Shown piece by piece: positions 1 to 7,463 of a DNA stretch of 13,915 nt. The notes beneath the pieces were generated by a model, which did not search any database, had not been told where the DNA came from, and was given only the letters and a program-made list of their open reading frames with translations. The translations under genes and the position numbers were made by a program. How positions within the stretch are numbered: position 1 is the first letter of the stretch; each line of letters opens with the position of its first letter. Source of the DNA: SIG714 sp045629725 (GTDB lineage Bacteria > Bacillota > Clostridia > Oscillospirales > CAG-272); contig JAZQRT010000165.1 in NCBI GenBank assembly GCA_045629725.1, positions 1-13,915 on the forward strand. Direction: 5' to 3'.

Positions 1-1483
1 AGCAAAATACAGGGGTGAATTTGAAGAACGGCTTAAAAAGGTGATAAACGAGGCAGAAAAGAATAAAAAGATTATACTTTTCATAGACGAGATACACACA
101 GTGATCGGAGCGGGCAGTGCCGAGGGTGCTATGGATGCGGCAAATATCTTGAAGCCCGCTCTTGCAAGAGGAGAGATACAGGTCATAGGTGCGACAACTC
201 TTGAGGAATACACTCGACATATAGAAAAGGATTCTGCCTTGGAGAGGCGCTTCGGACGGGTATTTATCTCCGAGCCTACTCACGAAAAGACCGTTGAGAT
301 ACTGAAAGGACTTCGTGAACGGTATGAAAAATACCATAAAATTAAAATCTCCGACGAAGCCTTGAGGGCGGCGGTGGAGCTATCGGTAAGGTATATAAAC
401 GGAAAGTTTCTCCCAGATAAAGCTATTGACCTTCTTGACGAAGCATCCGCTGCCTACAAGCTGAATAAAAATGAAAAAGGCGATATCCTTGGAGAAGATG
501 ATATTTTAAATGCAGTGGGAAGAATAACGGGAGCGCCCGTTTCAAGCTCCGAAAAAAAGGACAGAGTAGGAGGCTTGGAAGAAAAGCTGAAAAGCAGAGT
601 TATCGGACAGGATGATGTTATAGATAGAGTGTGTAAGGCTATAAAACGGGGAGCGGCAGGCATAAATGACCCACGCCGTCCCCTTGCAAGCTTTTTGTTT
701 ACGGGTCCGACGGGGGTTGGAAAGACAGAGCTTGCCACGGCTATATCGGAGGAGCTTTTTGGAGAGGATAATCTTATCCGACTTGATATGTCGGAATATG
801 CAGAAAAGGGAAGCACTGCAAAGCTTCTTGGCGCAGCACCGGGGTATGTGGGATATTCTGAAAGCGGAAAATTTTGCAAAGCGGTAAAGGATCACCCTCA
901 TAGCCTCATTCTGTTTGACGAAATAGAAAAGGCAGACAGGGAAATATATAATCTTTTTCTTCAAATCTTAGACGAAGGGCGCCTCACCCCATCCTCCGGC
1001 AGTACTGTCAGCTTTAAAAATTGCATTATCATAATGACAAGTAATGTCCATGTCCGCGAGAGCGGCAAAAAAAGCATTGGATTTAATACTCCCGTGGAGG
1101 AAATAAAGAAAAAGGACGAGATCATTTCTGCTCTGTCCGAGCAGTTTGGCGTGGAGTTTATAAACCGAATCGACGAGGTCCTTGTGTTCAAAAATTTATC
1201 TCCTGTTGATTGTGAGAAGATCATAAGTAAGCTTGCGGATGAATTTAAAGAAAGATTGAAGAAAAATTTAGGCGTTGTTTTATGTATGGAGGATGAAGCA
1301 CTCAGGGAAATTGCCCGTATCGGATACAGTGAAAAATTCGGTGCAAGAAACTTGAAACGTACTTTCAGAGAGTTAGCGGAGGATAAAATTTCCGAGGAGA
1401 TAATTAAAGGAAATATTGGGAAAGAAAGCAAAGTAAATCTGCGTTTTGAAAATAACACACTGCTTTGGCAGATTACTCCATGA
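1..1483 (+). CDS. Clp/Hsp100 AAA+ unfoldase (ClpA/ClpC type), C-terminal part, 5' end outside window
   Basis: This is an ATP-driven protein unfoldase that probably feeds substrates to the ClpP protease in the cytoplasm. The frame is open from base 2 and the visible N-terminus reads AKYRGEFEERLKKV, a conserved ClpA/B/C stretch, so the GTG at 41 is not the start. The fragment holds the end of the first AAA+ domain (Walker B LFIDEIH, arginine finger SALERRF). It then holds the whole second domain: Walker A GPTGVGKT at bases 704-727, pore motif GYVGY, Walker B LILFDEIEKA, sensor-1 TSN, FINRIDEV and sensor-2 GARNLKR. The linker between the domains is only about 45 residues, with no room for a ClpB or ClpC middle domain, as in ClpA. 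An IGF tripeptide at 1076-1084 sits where ClpA/ClpC carry the ClpP-docking loop, which argues against ClpB. The family assignment is firm; ClpA-like versus ClpC-like is not resolved. Confidence 0.93.
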   Translation, partial: AKYRGEFEERLKKVINEAEKNKKIILFIDEIHTVIGAGSAEGAMDAANILKPALARGEIQVIGATTLEEYTRHIEKDSALERRFGRVFISEPTHEKTVEILKGLRERYEKYHKIKISDEALRAAVELSVRYINGKFLPDKAIDLLDEASAAYKLNKNEKGDILGEDDILNAVGRITGAPVSSSEKKDRVGGLEEKLKSRVIGQDDVIDRVCKAIKRGAAGINDPRRPLASFLFTGPTGVGKTELATAISEELFGEDNLIRLDMSEYAEKGSTAKLLGAAPGYVGYSESGKFCKAVKDHPHSLILFDEIEKADREIYNLFLQILDEGRLTPSSGSTVSFKNCIIIMTSNVHVRESGKKSIGFNTPVEEIKKKDEIISALSEQFGVEFINRIDEVLVFKNLSPVDCEKIISKLADEFKERLKKNLGVVLCMEDEALREIARIGYSEKFGARNLKRTFRELAEDKISEEIIKGNIGKESKVNLRFENNTLLWQITP

Positions 1484-1505
1484 GTTGCAAAGTGTGGTTT
1501 TGGCT

Positions 1506-1553
1506 ACGGGAGAGGAAGCTTGAAAATCAATAGGATATACAGTCCTCTCCCGT
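1506..1553 (+). terminator. Hairpin downstream of the clp gene, probable terminator or 3' end stabiliser
   Basis: A perfect 11-bp inverted repeat, ACGGGAGAGGA (1506-1516) and TCCTCTCCCGT (1543-1553), encloses a 26-base loop 22 bases after the clp stop codon. There is no uninterrupted T run after it, only an AT-rich stretch, so intrinsic termination is plausible but not textbook. The rest of the gap up to the tRNA promoter (about 1554-1695) holds no gene that I can see. Confidence 0.5.
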
Positions 1554-1729
1554 GATTTAATAAATGATGAATGATTGATCTCTTGATAATCAATTTTGCC
1601 GCGGAGTTTCTCGGATAAAACAGACTATGTTGAACTTTTGTGATAAATTGGGACAAACATTGGAGAAAACCGAACAAAAAACGCTGACTTACAGCTTTAA
1701 AATTTTTTCGACTTTTTTTAAAAAAACTA

Positions 1730-1758
1730 TTGACAAAACGAGCTTTCTGTGTTATTAT
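1730..1758 (+). promoter_or_regulatory. Sigma-A type promoter for the tRNA pair
   Basis: A perfect -35 TTGACA (1730-1735) and -10 TATTAT (1753-1758) are separated by 17 bases, and the -10 continues into TATACA. Just upstream, 1696-1729 is almost pure A/T runs and could act as an UP element, as often seen at stable RNA promoters (inference). Transcription would start near 1765. The short leader can form a 5-bp hairpin (1765-1769 with 1774-1778) before the first tRNA. Confidence 0.85.
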
Positions 1759-1783
1759 ATACAAGCACTCGCGGGTGCACAAC

Positions 1784-1860
1784 GGCGGAATAGCTCAGTT
1801 GGCTAGAGCATTCGGTTCATACCCGACAGGTCGTTGGTTCAAGTCCGACTTCCGCTACCA
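1784..1860 (+). tRNA. tRNA-Met (anticodon CAT), elongator type
   Basis: A full cloverleaf can be drawn. The acceptor arm is GGCGGAA/TTCCGCT, the D arm is GCTC/GAGC, the anticodon loop is TTCATAC, and the T arm is GTTGG/CCGAC with loop TTCAAGT. The CCA end is encoded (1858-1860). The anticodon stem lacks the three consecutive G-C pairs of initiator tRNA, and base 1 pairs with base 72 (G-T), so it is not the initiator. A lysidine-modified tRNA-Ile2 also has a CAT anticodon gene and cannot be formally excluded, but the loop and acceptor look like elongator Met. Confidence 0.93.
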
Positions 1861-1866
1861 TAATAA

Positions 1867-1941
1867 GGCCCGTTGGTCAAGAGGTTAAGACACCGCCCTT
1901 TCACGGCAGTAACATGGGTTCGATTCCCGTACGGGTCACCA
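1867..1941 (+). tRNA. tRNA-Glu (anticodon TTC)
   Basis: The cloverleaf has acceptor arm GGCCCGT/ACGGGTC, anticodon stem CCGCC/GGCAG with loop CTTTCAC (anticodon TTC), and T loop TTCGATT. The CCA end is encoded. It lies 6 bases after tRNA-Met in the same transcript. Confidence 0.96.
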
Positions 1942-1946
1942 AAACA

Positions 1947-1986
1947 GAAAACATCCGAACTAAAAGTTCGGATGTTTTCTTGTTTT
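1947..1986 (+). terminator. Rho-independent terminator of the tRNA operon
   Basis: A perfect 15-bp inverted repeat (1947-1961 with 1965-1979; core ACATCCGAACT) with a 3-base loop is followed by TTGTTTT. It starts 6 bases after the tRNA-Glu CCA end. Confidence 0.95.
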
Positions 1987-2069
1987 ATAGGAATTTACTT
2001 TTTTCTTAAACAAAATAATTTCATAATTAAAACTCGAACAACAGTTGAAATCCGTCAAAAAACAAGTTA

Positions 2070-2097
2070 TTGACGATAGGAAGATTTATGATATACT
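2070..2097 (+). promoter_or_regulatory. Extended -10 promoter of the XRE regulator gene
   Basis: The -35 is TTGACG (2070-2075) and the -10 is TATACT (2092-2097), with 16 bases between them. A TG at 2089-2090, one base before the -10, makes an extended -10. The ribosome binding site AAGGAG (2134-2139) lies 7 bases before the start codon. Confidence 0.8.
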
Positions 2098-2146
2098 GAT
2101 TGTGAAAGCAGGCCTCGCTTATCTTTTCTCATGAAGGAGATTTTAA

Positions 2147-3205
2147 ATGAACGAAATTGGCAAAAAAATCAAAGAACTGCGTAAGAAAAAAGATATGACC
2201 CAAGAACGGCTGGCGGAGTATTTGAACGTATCATTCCAAGCTGTTTCCAAATGGGAAACAGGTGCGGCTTCTCCCGACCTTTCCATGATCGTCCCGCTTG
2301 CACGTCTGTTAGGCGTTTCTACCGATGAATTATTCGGGCTGGTCAACGCAGAGGAAGACCCTCGATTGAAAGAACTGGAGGCAGCTTTTGACGCAACCTA
2401 CAAAACAGGTGATACCGCGAAACGCTATGAAATCGCCAAAACCGCCGTAGCCGAATACCCCGGGAATTTTGATTGCCTTCTGCGTCTGGCTCATGCGGAG
2501 GAAACCTATGCCATCCATAGTTGTGAAATGCTCTCCGAAAGACAGCAGGAGCATTTCAAGGCAGCTGTCAAGCTCTTTGAAAACATCTTTGAGGACTGTG
2601 AGGATGCTGATACCAAGAGTTGTGCCATCCACGGACTGGTACGGAATCTGCCCAACATCGGACGCAAAGAAGACGCTGTTTTTTATGCTAAACAACACCC
2701 TTATGACGTAGACAACCTCTTGATGTGGTGTTTATCGGGAGAAGAGTTAACTATTCACAGACAGAAAATGATCAAACGAAAAATGGAAAATCTTGTAAAC
2801 GATTTGGAATGGGGAAAACACGACCTCCATGCCATACACGCGGCAGAGACCGTTATCAAGACAATTATCGACGATGGCAACTACCTGTTCTATAATGAGG
2901 CTTTGATGCACAATTATATCTGGCAAGCCAGGTGCCTTACCCGTGAAGGAAAATTTGAAGAAGCCATTGAGACACTGAAATTCTCCCATCAGTATGCGGT
3001 AGCCTATGAAAATGATCTTGAAAAAGCCCGTGTGAAACCTGTCCCCTATACTTGCGCCATTCTAAATAAACAGACATTTGATGCCAAAACTTTGGGGGTT
3101 AGCGGCACCTCCACCCTTACCGAAGATTTCCGAGAGTATCTTGATCAGAACTTTTTTGACGTTCTTCGTGACAGAGAGGATTTCCAAGCACTTTACACAC
3201 TCTAA
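2147..3205 (+). CDS. XRE-family helix-turn-helix regulator with long helical C-terminal domain
   Basis: This is a cytoplasmic DNA-binding regulator. Residues about 7-64 form a Cro/C1-type helix-turn-helix (MTQERLAEYLNVSFQAVSKW), with the usual LARLLGVSTDELFG end. The remaining ~285 residues are soluble and look like helical repeats (TPR-like; for example GKFEEAIETLKFSHQYA), which in related proteins bind a signal or peptide. No transmembrane segment is present. The start is fixed by AAGGAG 7 bases upstream. The gene is transcribed alone, between its own promoter and terminator, so its targets cannot be named. Its codon use stands apart: it uses ATC/ATT for isoleucine with about one ATA, and CTG, CGT and GCC freely, while the neighbours use many ATA and AGA codons. 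That hints at separate acquisition. Confidence 0.9.
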   Translation: MNEIGKKIKELRKKKDMTQERLAEYLNVSFQAVSKWETGAASPDLSMIVPLARLLGVSTDELFGLVNAEEDPRLKELEAAFDATYKTGDTAKRYEIAKTAVAEYPGNFDCLLRLAHAEETYAIHSCEMLSERQQEHFKAAVKLFENIFEDCEDADTKSCAIHGLVRNLPNIGRKEDAVFYAKQHPYDVDNLLMWCLSGEELTIHRQKMIKRKMENLVNDLEWGKHDLHAIHAAETVIKTIIDDGNYLFYNEALMHNYIWQARCLTREGKFEEAIETLKFSHQYAVAYENDLEKARVKPVPYTCAILNKQTFDAKTLGVSGTSTLTEDFREYLDQNFFDVLRDREDFQALYTL

Positions 3206-3211
3206 CTCATT

Positions 3212-3245
3212 GCCCCGCCTTGCGCGGGGCTTTTCTTTGTTTTTG
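3212..3245 (+). terminator. Rho-independent terminator after the XRE gene
   Basis: A GC-rich stem GCCCCGC (3212-3218) / GCGGGGC (3224-3230) with a 5-base loop is followed by TTTTCTTTGTTTTT. It lies 6 bases after the stop codon. Confidence 0.95.
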
Positions 3246-3310
3246 GGTATTTTTAAATGAAGTAATTAAGAATGGTTTTAGGAGTATTTGAAATAAATTT
3301 TTCAATAGTA

Positions 3311-3339
3311 TTGTTTCCTATGGTAATTTATGATATAAT
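3311..3339 (+). promoter_or_regulatory. Extended -10 promoter of the lipase-phosphoesterase operon
   Basis: The -35 like TTGTTT (3311-3316) and the perfect -10 TATAAT (3334-3339) are separated by 17 bases, with a TG at 3331-3332 giving an extended -10. The strong ribosome binding site AAAGGAGG (3381-3388) is 6 bases before the ATG at 3395. Confidence 0.8.
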
Positions 3340-3394
3340 CAAGATAGATTAAAATTTGTTTTTATAAAACTCATTTTGAAAAAGGAGGACGATC

Positions 3395-4720
3395 ATGATA
3401 AAGAAAAAATTTTTGTTTTTTACTTTAGCTTTAGCTCTTAGTGTTATCGGTAATTCATATTTATTGTATCTCTTTGTGCCGTGGCTTATTGCTCCTGCAC
3501 TGCTAATGCTTTTAGTGTGTAACTTGATACCCTCCTTTTGCGGTGAGGGAATATATAAGGCAAGGCTCAGACTGTGCTCACACGGAAATATTACGCTGCG
3601 ATTGTTTGTAGTATACACCCTTGCGTCATTGGTTGTGAATATCGTTTTTGCCTTTATACTATTGCCGCTCAGGTGGATAGATCTTCTCATCGGACTTGGT
3701 GTTTGCATCGGAGTTGGTTCTGTAGTTTTCTGGAACGGAATTATATCCGTGTACTTAAGCTCGACTCAGCTTGGAATAAAGCACAGAGTTATCGGAGCGC
3801 TCCTTGGGCTTGTTCCTGTTTTAAACCTTATTATGCTTTTCAAGATCATAAATATAACGGGCAGGGAGGTTTGCTTTGAGGCGGACAAGATACGTCTTAA
3901 CAGTGCAAGGCGTGAGGATAAGGTATGCGAAACAAAATACCCGATACTTCTTGTTCACGGCGTATTTTTCAGAGATTATAAGCTCCTAAATTATTGGGGC
4001 AGGATTCCGTCAGAGCTTAAAAAGAACGGGGCAACGGTCTTTTACGGAAAACAGCAATCCGCACTCCCCGTAAAGAAAAGTGCCTCGGAGCTTTCATGGG
4101 AGATAAGAAAGATCATTGAACGTGAAAACTGCGGAAAGGTTAATATAATTGCTCATTCCAAGGGCGGACTTGATAGCAGATATGCGATACAGAATTACGG
4201 TATCGGCGAGTATGTGGCATCTCTTACAACTGTAAATACGCCTCACAGAGGTTGTAAATTTGCGGATTACCTCCTTGAAAAAGCACCTAAAAAGCTTGTG
4301 GCTTCGGTTTCAAAAAAGTATAACGGAATTTTCAGAGCCTTAGGCGATGATTCTCCCGATTTTCTTGGAGCCGTAAGCGACCTTACATCAAAAAGATGTA
4401 CCGAGTTTAACAAAGAGGTTACTGATACAAAGGGTGTTTATTGCCAGAGTGTCGGCTCTATTCAAAAAAAGGCAAGGAGCGGTCAGTTTCCGCTGAATTT
4501 GACCTACAGGTTAGTAAATATCTTTGATGGTGAGAACGATGGTCTTGTGGGTGAGGAATCCTTCCCATGGGGCGAAAGATATATCATCAACAGAGCAAAG
4601 GGCTCAAGAGGAATATCCCATGCGGATATGATCGACCTTAACCGTGAGGACATCCCCGGCTTTGACGTGAGAGAATTTTACGTTCAGCTTGTAAGCGATT
4701 TAAAAAACAGAGGTTTTTAA
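3395..4720 (+). CDS. Membrane-anchored alpha/beta-hydrolase lipase
   Basis: This is a probable triacylglycerol lipase or esterase tethered to the membrane. Residues 1-150 contain five hydrophobic segments (about 6-22, 25-45, 70-90, 94-120 and 132-151). From residue ~182 the protein has a lipase alpha/beta-hydrolase fold. It begins with the oxyanion strand PILLVHG (183-189), followed by the nucleophile elbow AHSKGG with Ser255, Asp382 in NDGLV and His409 in ISHAD. The Asp-His spacing of 27 is close to that of bacterial family I lipases, so the catalytic triad looks complete. Positive charges lie at the N-terminus (MIKKK) and in the loops after TM2 and TM4, so the positive-inside rule puts the N-terminus inside and the lipase domain outside. 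The substrate is unknown. The next gene starts one base after this stop, so the two are probably translated together. Confidence 0.88.
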   Translation: MIKKKFLFFTLALALSVIGNSYLLYLFVPWLIAPALLMLLVCNLIPSFCGEGIYKARLRLCSHGNITLRLFVVYTLASLVVNIVFAFILLPLRWIDLLIGLGVCIGVGSVVFWNGIISVYLSSTQLGIKHRVIGALLGLVPVLNLIMLFKIINITGREVCFEADKIRLNSARREDKVCETKYPILLVHGVFFRDYKLLNYWGRIPSELKKNGATVFYGKQQSALPVKKSASELSWEIRKIIERENCGKVNIIAHSKGGLDSRYAIQNYGIGEYVASLTTVNTPHRGCKFADYLLEKAPKKLVASVSKKYNGIFRALGDDSPDFLGAVSDLTSKRCTEFNKEVTDTKGVYCQSVGSIQKKARSGQFPLNLTYRLVNIFDGENDGLVGEESFPWGERYIINRAKGSRGISHADMIDLNREDIPGFDVREFYVQLVSDLKNRGF

Positions 4721-4721
4721 T

Positions 4722-5822
4722 ATGACGGATATCATGAAAACATCCCCTGCGGTCTTTGCAGTTGGCAGGGATTATATAATTTCAATACCTTTAAAATCTC
4801 CCTGTCTTGCTTTTGTAAGGGTTGGGGACAGGTGCTATTACGATCATTCAAACGGTATTTTAAGATCAAGCACCGATATTCATAAGATAAAGCTTCCAAT
4901 GAATGCGCTTGACGCTGAAGGAAAATATACGGTATGCCTCAGACCTATGATAGCGCGAAAGCCATATTTTTCCGAGTGCTCCGATATAATTGAAAAGGAA
5001 TATAATTTTTATCCCGTAAGCTCGGATGCTCCAAGACTTTTTCATATTTCCGATGCTCACGGAATGGCGGAAGCACCGATCGGTGCCTATAAATGCTATG
5101 AAGAAAATATCGGTGAGGTTGATTTTTTGGTGCTCAACGGAGATATAATCGACCACAGCGGAAAATTAGAGCATTTTGATACCATATATAAGATCGCCGA
5201 GGGAATCACCCATGGTGAAAAGCCCATCGTGTTTTCAAGAGGAAATCACGATATGAGGGGGATATATGCCGAGAAGTTAGAGGACTATACCCCCACTGAT
5301 AATGGTAAGTCATATTATACCTTCCGGCTCGGTACGATTTGGGGAATGATACTTGACTGCGCCGAGGATAAGTGCGACTCTCACGGAGAATACGGAAATA
5401 CCATATGCGCCCACGCCTTCAGACGGGAGCAGACTGAGTTTATAAAATGTGTTATCGAAAATGCGGGAAGGGAATATAATGCTCCGAATGTTAAGCACAG
5501 AATGATCGTTTCGCATATTCCCTTTACCATGAAGTTTAACCCACCCTTCAATATTGAGGAAGAATTATATGCTGAGTGGGTGGAGCTTATAAGATCAAAT
5601 ATCAAGCCCGATTTATTGCTCTCGGGACACGAACATAAAACAGCGGTATTTCCGGCAGGTTGCGAAAAGGACGCCTATGATGCAAAATTTCCAACCCTTG
5701 TGGCATCGAAGCCTCACAGGAAAGACCTTGCCTTTGACGGCGCGGGAATTGAATTCGGAACGGATGCTGTAAATGCTGTTTTTTGCGGCAATAACGGGAT
5801 AATAGAAAAGTTTATTATCTGA
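4722..5822 (+). CDS. Calcineurin-like metallophosphoesterase
   Basis: This is a two-metal phosphoesterase that hydrolyses a phosphate mono- or diester. All signature motifs are visible: D111-A-H113 (SDAH), G140-D141-xx-D144 (NGDIID), G-N-H-D at 174-177, H265 in SHIPF and G-H-E-H at 302-305. About 100 residues precede the catalytic domain and look like a beta-rich N-terminal domain. There is no signal peptide or transmembrane segment, so it is probably cytoplasmic. The ATG is one base after the lipase TAA and no strong ribosome binding site is seen, so translation is probably coupled to the lipase. An alternative start is Met5 at 4734. The family covers cyclic-nucleotide, phospholipid and protein phosphatases, so the substrate is not predictable. 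A terminator follows directly. Confidence 0.9.
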   Translation: MTDIMKTSPAVFAVGRDYIISIPLKSPCLAFVRVGDRCYYDHSNGILRSSTDIHKIKLPMNALDAEGKYTVCLRPMIARKPYFSECSDIIEKEYNFYPVSSDAPRLFHISDAHGMAEAPIGAYKCYEENIGEVDFLVLNGDIIDHSGKLEHFDTIYKIAEGITHGEKPIVFSRGNHDMRGIYAEKLEDYTPTDNGKSYYTFRLGTIWGMILDCAEDKCDSHGEYGNTICAHAFRREQTEFIKCVIENAGREYNAPNVKHRMIVSHIPFTMKFNPPFNIEEELYAEWVELIRSNIKPDLLLSGHEHKTAVFPAGCEKDAYDAKFPTLVASKPHRKDLAFDGAGIEFGTDAVNAVFCGNNGIIEKFII

Positions 5823-5829
5823 TAAAGAA

Positions 5830-5868
5830 AAAAAGATGCAAAGCTTTGATGAGTTTTGCATCTTTTTA
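5830..5868 (+). terminator. Rho-independent terminator of the lipase-phosphoesterase operon
   Basis: A 13-bp inverted repeat AAAAAGATGCAAA (5830-5842) / TTTGCATCTTTTT (5855-5867) has a 12-base loop, and the right arm ends in a T run. It lies 7 bases after the stop codon. The A run on the left would also allow termination on the other strand. Confidence 0.9.
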
Positions 5869-5870
5869 AT

Positions 5871-5966
5871 TTATAAGAAATTACTCTGTTTTGGAATAAA
5901 ATGTATTCTAAAAGGTGCACTCGTGAGAACAGCTTTTCCCTGCGGTCGTGGAGCGATTTTTTTATA
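5871..5966. repeat. Intergenic repeat, copy A (~95 bp)
   Basis: This stretch matches 12611-12706. The first 31 bases agree at 29 positions (core ATTACTCTGTTTTGGA). After a variable 8-9 base spacer, an 18-base block (5910-5927; core GCACTCGTGAG) agrees at 17 positions. A looser CTGC-rich segment then ends in a T run in both copies. In this copy the right arm of the GTGCACTC hairpin has decayed. It contains no gene. Downstream, a TATAAT at 6006-6011 could be a -10 box for the next gene, but I see no convincing -35. Confidence 0.8.
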
Positions 5967-6061
5967 AAAGGATCGTTCGGGTAATGTACGCTTTTACAAC
6001 TTGATTATAATTTGATGACAAATCAATGATAATTAACCGTTAATATATGGGTGAAAAAACA

Positions 6062-6068
6062 AAAGGAG
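6062..6068 (+). promoter_or_regulatory. Ribosome binding site that fixes the start of the first lipoprotein
   Basis: AAAGGAG lies 8 bases before the ATG at 6077. An in-frame upstream ATG at 6047 would add ten hydrophilic residues before the signal peptide and has no ribosome binding site, so 6077 is the better start. Confidence 0.85.
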
Positions 6069-6076
6069 TTGATAAT

Positions 6077-7459
6077 ATGAAACGAACATTATCATTGATT
6101 TTAACAATTTGCGCGGTTTTGTCTTTGGCATCCTGCGCTGTGACACCAAAGACACCCCAAGGAACAGGGGAGGGCACTTTGGAGAGTACCGAAACGGGAT
6201 ATATAACTCCCGATATTCCCGATGGTCATCCTACGCATGTACCGGACGTTGTTCCGCCTACAAATATCGTGATCGAGGAGCATTATATTAATGTTCTTCC
6301 CGAAACCGAGGTTACGGGAGCATATGAATACCATAACGTAAGCGGTGATACTTCAACGGTAAACGCTGTTTCGCAAAACGGAGCGGTTATCTTTGGAGAT
6401 AATGAGATGTATTTGCGTCTTTATGTTAACGGGGAATACAAAAACTATAAATATGACCTTAAAACGGGAGAATATACATCGGCATGTACTGACCCTGCGT
6501 GTATGCATACTGCAAGTGATAAATGTATCGGCGTTGCATTCCCCGATCAAGCAAATGACGGAAACCAGAACTTACTTCAGTTTGTATCGGGGGACAGCAT
6601 GTATTTTTCCGTAAACGGATGTGTCTATGAATACAACGGCAAAACCTCAAAAATACAAAAGATAACAGATTATGACGGCGTTATCAAATCATATAATACT
6701 TGCTCAGCTATTGAATACGGTGACTATATATACACTGTTCAAAATATTTTGATAAAGGGTGCCGATCCCATGAAGTTCGAAAGCTATTCAAGCGGAGTTT
6801 TCAGAACAAGTAAAAAGGGCGGTAAAACAGAGCTTGTGAAGGATCTGGGTTCAAGACAGAGCATCCTCCGTTACATTGAAAATGATAAGATGTATTTTTG
6901 TAAAAATGATTTTACGGTCTTTACAACCGATCTTGAGGGTAACAACGAAGAAGAGCTTTTTGAAATTTATTGGCTGTGGGATTTTAGCGTTAAAAGTGAT
7001 AAGGTCATTTATTCCGTGATATCCGAGCTTGATGAGGAAACAAGGGGCTTCAAGGCTTGTAATATTTATACCTATGATACTCTGACGGGCAAGCATCAGA
7101 AGATCTCGGACGACCGTGTGCTTTATTATTTTGTTACGGATAATTATATCTATTATATGCCCCGTCCCGACGGAAAAAATTATTGGTCCCTTATGCGTAT
7201 CAAACATGACGGTTCAGACAAAACCGAGCTTATGAAGATCACAAACGCAGGTGATTGGGGCTTCGGCGGCAGACAATGCTTTTGTGTTATCGGAGATTAT
7301 TTCTTTACAATAAGAAATAAAATGGGCTCCTCGGGCGCCCTCGATACGGATTATGTATGCTATGATTTTGTAAACAGCACCTATACCGTTATCGGCAGCG
7401 GCAAGTGGTACAAAATGAATTGGGAGGAGTTACCGGAAACGGAGGAGCCAAGCAAATAA
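6077..7459 (+). CDS. Propeller-like cell-surface lipoprotein
   Basis: This 460-residue protein is predicted to be exported and lipid-anchored outside the membrane. It has a type II signal peptide (MKRTLSLILT, hydrophobic core, lipobox LASC with Cys20), then a Thr/Pro/Glu-rich linker to about residue 80. From ~100 onward, short blade-like units recur (GDSMYF, GDYIYT, NDKMYF, SDKVIY, DNYIYY, GDYFFT), each followed by a strand with a Lys/Gly turn. This suggests a six-bladed beta-propeller of the kind seen in DUF5050-type lipoproteins of gut Clostridia; that family name is my inference. A Cys/His cluster CTDPACMHTASDKC (Cys137, Cys142, His144, Cys150) precedes the propeller. The function is unknown. 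Only 57 bases separate it from the permease, so it may be an accessory subunit or ligand sensor of the transporter. Confidence 0.8.
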   Translation: MKRTLSLILTICAVLSLASCAVTPKTPQGTGEGTLESTETGYITPDIPDGHPTHVPDVVPPTNIVIEEHYINVLPETEVTGAYEYHNVSGDTSTVNAVSQNGAVIFGDNEMYLRLYVNGEYKNYKYDLKTGEYTSACTDPACMHTASDKCIGVAFPDQANDGNQNLLQFVSGDSMYFSVNGCVYEYNGKTSKIQKITDYDGVIKSYNTCSAIEYGDYIYTVQNILIKGADPMKFESYSSGVFRTSKKGGKTELVKDLGSRQSILRYIENDKMYFCKNDFTVFTTDLEGNNEEELFEIYWLWDFSVKSDKVIYSVISELDEETRGFKACNIYTYDTLTGKHQKISDDRVLYYFVTDNYIYYMPRPDGKNYWSLMRIKHDGSDKTELMKITNAGDWGFGGRQCFCVIGDYFFTIRNKMGSSGALDTDYVCYDFVNSTYTVIGSGKWYKMNWEELPETEEPSK

Positions 7460-7463
7460 ACGA

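Noticed and set aside
1784..1860. Initiator tRNA for the CAT anticodon gene
   Set aside because: The anticodon stem lacks the three G-C pairs of the initiator, and base 1 can pair with base 72.
1867..3394. Integrative element inserted at the tRNA-Glu gene
   Set aside because: No integrase gene is present and I find no direct repeat of the tRNA 3' end downstream of the XRE gene, so an att-flanked element is not supported.
6047..6076. Earlier start codon (6047) for the propeller lipoprotein
   Set aside because: It would put ten polar residues before the signal peptide and lacks a ribosome binding site, whereas AAAGGAG is placed well for 6077.
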